Shown here piece by piece: positions 63,862 to 64,000 of a DNA stretch of 64,000 nt. Where the stretch lies: NCBI GenBank assembly GCA_946220775.1, contig CAMIFC010000003.1:62001-126000 (forward strand). Reading direction: 5' to 3'. Every line of letters begins with the position of its first letter. The stretch's first letter is position 1. The position numbers and the translations under genes are program-made. The notes under the pieces were generated by a model. It saw nothing but the letters and a program-made list of their open reading frames with translations, was not told the DNA's origin and made no database searches. This DNA comes from an uncultured Corynebacterium sp. (lineage in GTDB: Bacteria > Actinomycetota > Actinomycetes > Mycobacteriales > Mycobacteriaceae).

Positions 63862-64000
63862 TCAATTCGACGCGGCCGCGGCGAGTCGAGCAAATTCTGC
63901 GCCATCCAAGCTGGCGCCACCGACGAGTCCACCGTCAACATCTGGCTGAGCCACGAGCTCCCCGATGGTTTCCCGCTTCACAGAACCGCCATAGAGAATG
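63862..64000 (-). CDS. tpiA: Triosephosphate isomerase, C-terminal part only
   Basis: Only the last 45 or so codons are in the window. They read ILYGGSVKRETIGELVAQ and DVDGGLVGGASLDGAEF, the phosphate-binding loops of TpiA, ending AAAASN. The enzyme interconverts dihydroxyacetone phosphate and glyceraldehyde-3-phosphate. The start lies beyond the right edge. Confidence 0.93.
   Translation of the reverse strand, partial: ILYGGSVKRETIGELVAQPDVDGGLVGGASLDGAEFARLAAAASN

Overview
The window is a chromosomal segment of a Corynebacterium-type actinobacterium; I cannot name the species. The evidence is the gene content and order: a Pup-conjugation locus without proteasome subunits, the mycothiol gene mshC, the acn-acnR pair with a matching AcnR operator, the sufRBDCSUT cluster beside mptB, and the tkt-tal-zwf-opcA-pgl operon beside ctaA/ctaB. 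All of this matches the layout of the well-studied Corynebacterium genomes. I see no insertion sequence, prophage, CRISPR array or rRNA. One tRNA gene, Leu(GAG), is present.

Layout. 1-10.2 kb (minus strand): ARC ATPase, dop, pup, pafA, pafB, pafC, tatA, tatC and a Ski2-like helicase that runs off the left edge. 10.3-16.6 kb: trmI, a DUF1275 membrane protein, a RecB-type nuclease, aspA, hisG, hisE and a HAD phosphatase. 16.6-26.9 kb: a thioesterase-fold protein, a small acidic protein, mshC, uppP, a lipoprotein, pyrD, a PEBP protein, tRNA-Leu, a TVP38-type membrane protein, an HTH protein, a DUF3097 protein and an uncharacterised protein. 26.9-33.5 kb: a secreted NlpC/P60 hydrolase with a long regulated leader, a Rv1476-type membrane protein, aconitase and AcnR. 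33.5-41.2 kb: a membrane protein, an Lrp regulator, a frameshifted indolepyruvate ferredoxin oxidoreductase, a glutamine amidotransferase, an ACT protein and its UPF0210 partner. 41.3-50.6 kb: an ABC-F ATPase, a lycopene-cyclase-like oxidoreductase and the suf cluster. 50.8-64 kb: mptB, an ABC exporter pair, ctaA, ctaB, the pentose-phosphate operon, secG and the end of tpiA.

Functionally the segment is core metabolism and maintenance: protein tagging, Tat export, histidine, pyrimidine and mycothiol synthesis, cell-wall lipid carrier recycling, TCA entry with iron-sulfur assembly, haem A synthesis and NADPH supply.

The most unexplained signal is not a gene. The octamer TGGCGTCC occurs at least 38 times on the two strands, where about two or three would be expected by chance. 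Many copies are followed by an A-tract and preceded by G-rich sequence, whatever the reading frame. This architecture resembles a DNA uptake sequence or another genome-wide protein-binding signal. Other points of note are symmetric leaderless bidirectional promoters, hairpins that embed stop codons (one a perfect 23-bp inverted repeat), a double-frameshifted oxidoreductase gene, a probable c-di-AMP riboswitch plus GlxR site, and loss of ppc from the usual tpiA-ppc-secG order.
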